From positions 1 through 9,470 of the forward strand of contig CAYYMX010000056.1 of the NCBI GenBank assembly GCA_964473045.1: a DNA stretch of 9,470 nucleotides, given 5' to 3'. Positions 6,664 through 9,470 of the stretch are shown here, one piece after another; the stretch's first letter is position 1; each line of letters opens with the position of its first letter. A program made the position numbers and the translations under genes. The notes under the pieces were generated by a model, which saw only the letters and a program-made list of their open reading frames with translations, was not told the DNA's origin and made no database searches. The stretch is from CAYYMX01 sp964473045 (GTDB taxonomy: Bacteria; Pseudomonadota; Alphaproteobacteria; Methylaequorales; Methylaequoraceae).

Positions 6664-8042
6664 TAAAAAAACTCAATATTAACCTCAGAAAATTTTTCAA
6701 TCTCTTTTATAGAGCTTGGATCTGAAAAAATTATTAATTTATCATTAACTAAAATTGTAGTTGTTTTGTCTGGAAATAGAAGTTTTTTATTCCTAACAAT
6801 ACCTCCAATAACAACACCTTTAGGAATATTTAAATCCAAGATTTTTTTATCAGCAAATTTTGTTGTTGGTAATATTTCAATTTCCATTATTTCTCCTCGC
6901 TCATTTCCAAAATCATGTATCTCTCTAACTTTTCCTCTTCTAACATACTGAAGTATTGCAGATGTAGTAATATTTCCTGGGTTTATTAGAACATCAAGAT
7001 TTAATTTTTTTGTAAGTTTTCTATAGTTAGGATTATTAACTATGGCAATAGACCTTTTACACCCTAAATCTTTTGCCAATAGTGAACAAAAAATATTAGC
7101 TTCATCATCATCAGTAACTGATAAAATTGCCTCGGCATTATTTGCACCAGCTTCTTTTAAGATATTTGAATCAAGTGCATCACCATATAAAATTGTATTC
7201 TGTTCAGACAGTTTCGATGCAATGTTTTTTGTCCTTTCTGCATTATTATCAATAATTTTGCAAAAAATATCTGGATAATCTGCTTCAAAAATTTTAATAA
7301 GATTTGAGCCTACATTCCCAGCACCAACAATTACTATTTTTCTATTTTCCTCTGATTTAATTCCAAATACTCTTAATGCCCTATACAAATCCTCATTTCT
7401 TAAACACATGTAAATATCATCACCAGGATAAATTTCCACTTTACCTGTTGGTGTAATTATTTCATTATCTCTAAAAACAGATAAAATTTTTACTTCAAGG
7501 CCAGAAAAAATTCCAGGTAACATTCTTAAAGGTGTATTGATTATTGGACATTTTTCATTGATTGACAAACCAATTACTCTGGCAATTTTATTTCCTAGAT
7601 AAAATGAATCAAATGCACCTGGGGTATTTAATTTTCTAAAAATTGCTTTTGCAATTTCAAGTTCAGGCGAAATTATTGCATCAAGCTCAACTTTACCCTT
7701 AGAAAATAATTGTGAATATTTAGAATTTAGATAACCTGACTCTTTTATACGTGCAACTTTAATAGGAATTTTAAATAAATGATGACCTAATTCACACGAC
7801 AAAATATTAGACTCATCCTTGTCAGAAACAGCAATAATCATATCCGCTTCATCTGCTCCTGCTCTTTCTAAAACTTCAGGCAAAGCCGTTTTACCACAAA
7901 CACTTTTAACATCTAGAGATTGATTAACATGCCTTAGTAATGATTCAGATTCATCAATTATAGTTACATCATTGTCTTCGTATACAAGTTGCCTTGCAAT
8001 ATTAGAACCTACTTCATCTGCTCCACAAATAATAATTTTCAT
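6663..8042 (-). CDS. trkA: Trk potassium uptake system NAD-binding regulatory protein TrkA
   Basis: TrkA is the peripheral cytosolic subunit that binds NAD(H) and nucleotides and gates the TrkH/TrkG potassium channel. The 459-residue length equals that of E. coli TrkA (458). It is a tandem repeat of two RCK units. The first Rossmann half begins MKIIICGADEVG with D30 ending the second strand (VTIID), followed by a TrkA_C domain to about 225. The second half begins IVIVGAGNVG (236-245) with IID (263-265), followed by a second TrkA_C domain from about 375. The first glycine motif reads GADEVG instead of the usual GAGxVG, so the middle glycine is Asp9. No TrkH or TrkG gene lies in the window. The start ATG overlaps the ntrX stop by 4 nt (ATGA), and the stop overlaps the dat start by one base. 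There is no membrane segment, as expected. Confidence 0.97.
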   Translation of the reverse strand: MKIIICGADEVGSNIARQLVYEDNDVTIIDESESLLRHVNQSLDVKSVCGKTALPEVLERAGADEADMIIAVSDKDESNILSCELGHHLFKIPIKVARIKESGYLNSKYSQLFSKGKVELDAIISPELEIAKAIFRKLNTPGAFDSFYLGNKIARVIGLSINEKCPIINTPLRMLPGIFSGLEVKILSVFRDNEIITPTGKVEIYPGDDIYMCLRNEDLYRALRVFGIKSEENRKIVIVGAGNVGSNLIKIFEADYPDIFCKIIDNNAERTKNIASKLSEQNTILYGDALDSNILKEAGANNAEAILSVTDDDEANIFCSLLAKDLGCKRSIAIVNNPNYRKLTKKLNLDVLINPGNITTSAILQYVRRGKVREIHDFGNERGEIMEIEILPTTKFADKKILDLNIPKGVVIGGIVRNKKLLFPDKTTTILVNDKLIIFSDPSSIKEIEKFSEVNIEFF

Positions 8043-9424
8043 TCTTTAATTTCCACTTCAATTTTCATAGACTTAAGTTTTCTATATAAAGCTGTTCTTT
8101 CCATTCCTATATGATTAGACATTTTTGATATGTTAAAGTTATATTTGCTAAGGTTATATATCAAATATTTTTTTTCAAAGTGTTCTCTTGCATCTTTAAT
8201 TTTAAAATTTAAAAAGTCATCTTGATTAAAATTAGAATTTTTTTTACCTTCTCCTAGAAAATTAATCATAATATCATGTATCATTTTTTTTGTTATAGTT
8301 TTAGATTCATTTTTGCCCAGCATTGACAAACACCACTCAATCAATCTTTTAAGCTGTGATACATTATCAATACAATTTTGACTTGAAAAAAAATCAAGTG
8401 CATCAGTTGAAAAATTTTTATAATTCAAATTTTTTTTTTTAATTATTTCATCTAAAAATATATTCACTAGATCACATATATCATCTCTTCTTTCAGACAA
8501 ACTAGGTATTAAAATATTAGAAAAATTTAATTTTTTTAGCAAATCATCTCTTATCATTTTTGATGCTTTTATTTCTGATAAATTTAAATGAGTATTAGCT
8601 ATTATTCTCAAATCAATTTGCTTTGAAATTATACTGCCTATTCTATGGTATTTTTTTTCCATTAATATTCTTAGAAGTTTTCCTTGAATTTTCTTAGAGA
8701 TTAAGTGAAAATTTTTAATTAAGATGGTACCTCCATTTACCTCATCTAATATACCAGGCACTTCAATTTTCTGATTAATTTCTTTGCCAAAAAAATCAAT
8801 CTCAAGTTGCTCTGTATTTTTTTCAATACAATTAATAGTTTTAAAATTTTTTTTAGATCTATTTGATGAATCATGAATAATTTTAGAAAGAAATTCTTTT
8901 CCTTCACCTGGCATCCCTGTTAGCAAAACTGATGATTCTGTTTTGCTAACTTTTTTAATTACATTAGAAAGATTTTTACTTGATTTAGAGTTGCAAACGA
9001 AATTTGACTCTGAATCTTTTCTTGTTAATTCAGAGATTTTTTCTTTTAACTTATAATTTTCCAAAGCTTTTTCAATTTTAAAAATTAGCAACTCACTATC
9101 AAATGGCTTTTCAATAAAATCATATGCACCTTTTTTTATCGAATTAACTGCGGTTTCTATATTTCCATGACCACTTATCATTATGATAGGAATAGAGTTG
9201 TTAATAGATAAAAATTTCTCTAATGTATTAAATCCATCTAACTTTGAATTGTTTAGCCAGATATCAAGTAAAACTAATGAGGGTTGAGTTGAATTAAAAG
9301 TTTTTAATGCTTGATCACTCGAAGTTGCATATTTGGACTCAAATCCTTTATCATTGAGAAGTCCTGACAATTGTTCACAAATATCCACTTCATCATCAAC
9401 AACTAAAATATATTTATTTTTCAT
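8039..9424 (-). CDS. ntrX: NtrX-type response regulator with a degenerate AAA+ domain
   Basis: This 461-residue regulator is phosphorylated by the membrane kinase NtrY in Alphaproteobacteria and acts on nitrogen, redox and envelope genes. The receiver domain (1-120) is intact: acidic D10-D11, phosphoacceptor D54 in VLLDIWL, S84 in MISGHG, and K107 in EKPF. The central AAA+ domain (about 141-375) keeps Walker A GMPGEGKE (170-177) and a sensor I-like segment. It lacks the GAFTGA sigma-54 contact loop after FFG (212-213). Its Walker B reads GGTILIKNFH (231-240), with K237-N238 in place of Asp-Glu, and the second arginine-finger position is Lys298. The C-terminal Fis-type helix-turn-helix is at about 431-453 (MSNHIGMERTALYRKLKSM). 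The context next to trkA and dat supports NtrX over NtrC. ATG start, no Shine-Dalgarno; it begins 10 nt after the probable ntrY stop. An A11 run on the coding strand (8430-8440) is in frame. Confidence 0.9.
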   Translation of the reverse strand: MKNKYILVVDDEVDICEQLSGLLNDKGFESKYATSSDQALKTFNSTQPSLVLLDIWLNNSKLDGFNTLEKFLSINNSIPIIMISGHGNIETAVNSIKKGAYDFIEKPFDSELLIFKIEKALENYKLKEKISELTRKDSESNFVCNSKSSKNLSNVIKKVSKTESSVLLTGMPGEGKEFLSKIIHDSSNRSKKNFKTINCIEKNTEQLEIDFFGKEINQKIEVPGILDEVNGGTILIKNFHLISKKIQGKLLRILMEKKYHRIGSIISKQIDLRIIANTHLNLSEIKASKMIRDDLLKKLNFSNILIPSLSERRDDICDLVNIFLDEIIKKKNLNYKNFSTDALDFFSSQNCIDNVSQLKRLIEWCLSMLGKNESKTITKKMIHDIMINFLGEGKKNSNFNQDDFLNFKIKDAREHFEKKYLIYNLSKYNFNISKMSNHIGMERTALYRKLKSMKIEVEIKE

Positions 9425-9434
9425 TTTAATTATA

Positions 9435-9470
9435 TTAACTTTTAAATAATTTTATTTTTACCAATGCTCC
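9435..9470 (-). CDS. ntrY: C-terminal end of probable NtrY sensor histidine kinase (partial)
   Basis: An open frame enters from the right edge and ends at a TAA at 9435-9437, giving the last 11 residues GALVKIKLFKS. This pattern, Gly-Ala-x-Val-x-Ile-x-Leu, is what the end of a histidine kinase ATPase domain looks like, as in GGAxFxIxLP. The stop lies 10 nt before the ntrX ATG, and ntrY is the usual gene directly upstream of ntrX in Alphaproteobacteria. The identification rests on position plus a very short match, so it is tentative. Confidence 0.5.
   Translation of the reverse strand, partial: GALVKIKLFKS

Larger units (their letters stand above)
4736..9470 (-). other. Probable operon (ntrY)-ntrX-trkA-dat-hflX
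   Basis: All genes run in the same direction. The junctions are: 10 nt between the ntrY tail and ntrX, a 4-nt ATGA overlap between ntrX and trkA, a 1-nt TAATG overlap between trkA and dat, and a 4-nt ATGA overlap between dat and hflX. There is no room for internal promoters or terminators between the genes, so one transcript with coupled translation is expected. The promoter lies outside the window, upstream of ntrY or further. No convincing terminator was found after hflX. Confidence 0.8.

Noticed and set aside
8039..9424. Assignment of the regulator as NtrC
   Set aside because: The neighbours trkA, dat and hflX, the missing GAFTGA loop and the lack of an adjacent ntrB-type gene fit NtrX better.
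1..9470. A novel defence, mobile or biosynthetic system
   Set aside because: Every long open frame belongs to a known housekeeping family, and the gene order is mostly standard for Alphaproteobacteria. No repeats, integrase, toxin-antitoxin pair or orphan gene is present.

Overview
The window is a gene-dense stretch of a very AT-rich bacterial chromosome, with long A and T runs and many Lys, Asn and Ile codons. The gene order on the right, (ntrY)-ntrX-trkA-dat-hflX, is a well-known alphaproteobacterial arrangement. Together with the base composition this suggests a small-genome, low-GC alphaproteobacterium, for example a marine lineage such as SAR11 or AEGEAN-169/HIMB59. The exact lineage cannot be settled from the sequence alone. 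No RNA gene, mobile element, CRISPR array or phage gene was seen.

Layout. (1) Positions 50-1219, minus strand: a class III (CaiB/BaiF) CoA-transferase with a GTG start. A possible last few codons of a convergent plus-strand gene lie at 3-47. (2) Positions 1272-4729, plus strand: clpB, overlapping by 4 nt a beta-hydroxyacid dehydrogenase of the 3-hydroxyisobutyrate dehydrogenase family. The 52-bp divergent gap before clpB holds a heat-shock (sigma-32) promoter-like sequence. (3) Positions 4736-9470, minus strand: the tail of a probable ntrY, then ntrX, trkA, dat (D-amino acid transaminase) and hflX. The last four overlap by 1-4 nt and form one tightly coupled transcription unit that converges on the dehydrogenase gene, with 6 bp between the stop codons.

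How the genes work together. NtrY/NtrX is a membrane sensor and response regulator pair linked to nitrogen or redox control. TrkA is the cytosolic NAD-binding gate of a potassium transporter. Dat makes D-amino acids for peptidoglycan. HflX is a ribosome-splitting GTPase. ClpB reactivates aggregated proteins. The two metabolic enzymes on the left have no assignable substrate.

The window is mostly ordinary housekeeping sequence and I found no convincing new system. The points most worth checking are the absence of hfq from its usual place between dat and hflX, and an NtrX whose AAA+ domain has lost the Walker B acidic pair, the GAFTGA loop and one arginine-finger position. Lesser points are the sigma-32-like promoter with almost no leader before clpB, long homopolymer tracts at sensitive positions in two genes, and a general lack of Shine-Dalgarno sequences.
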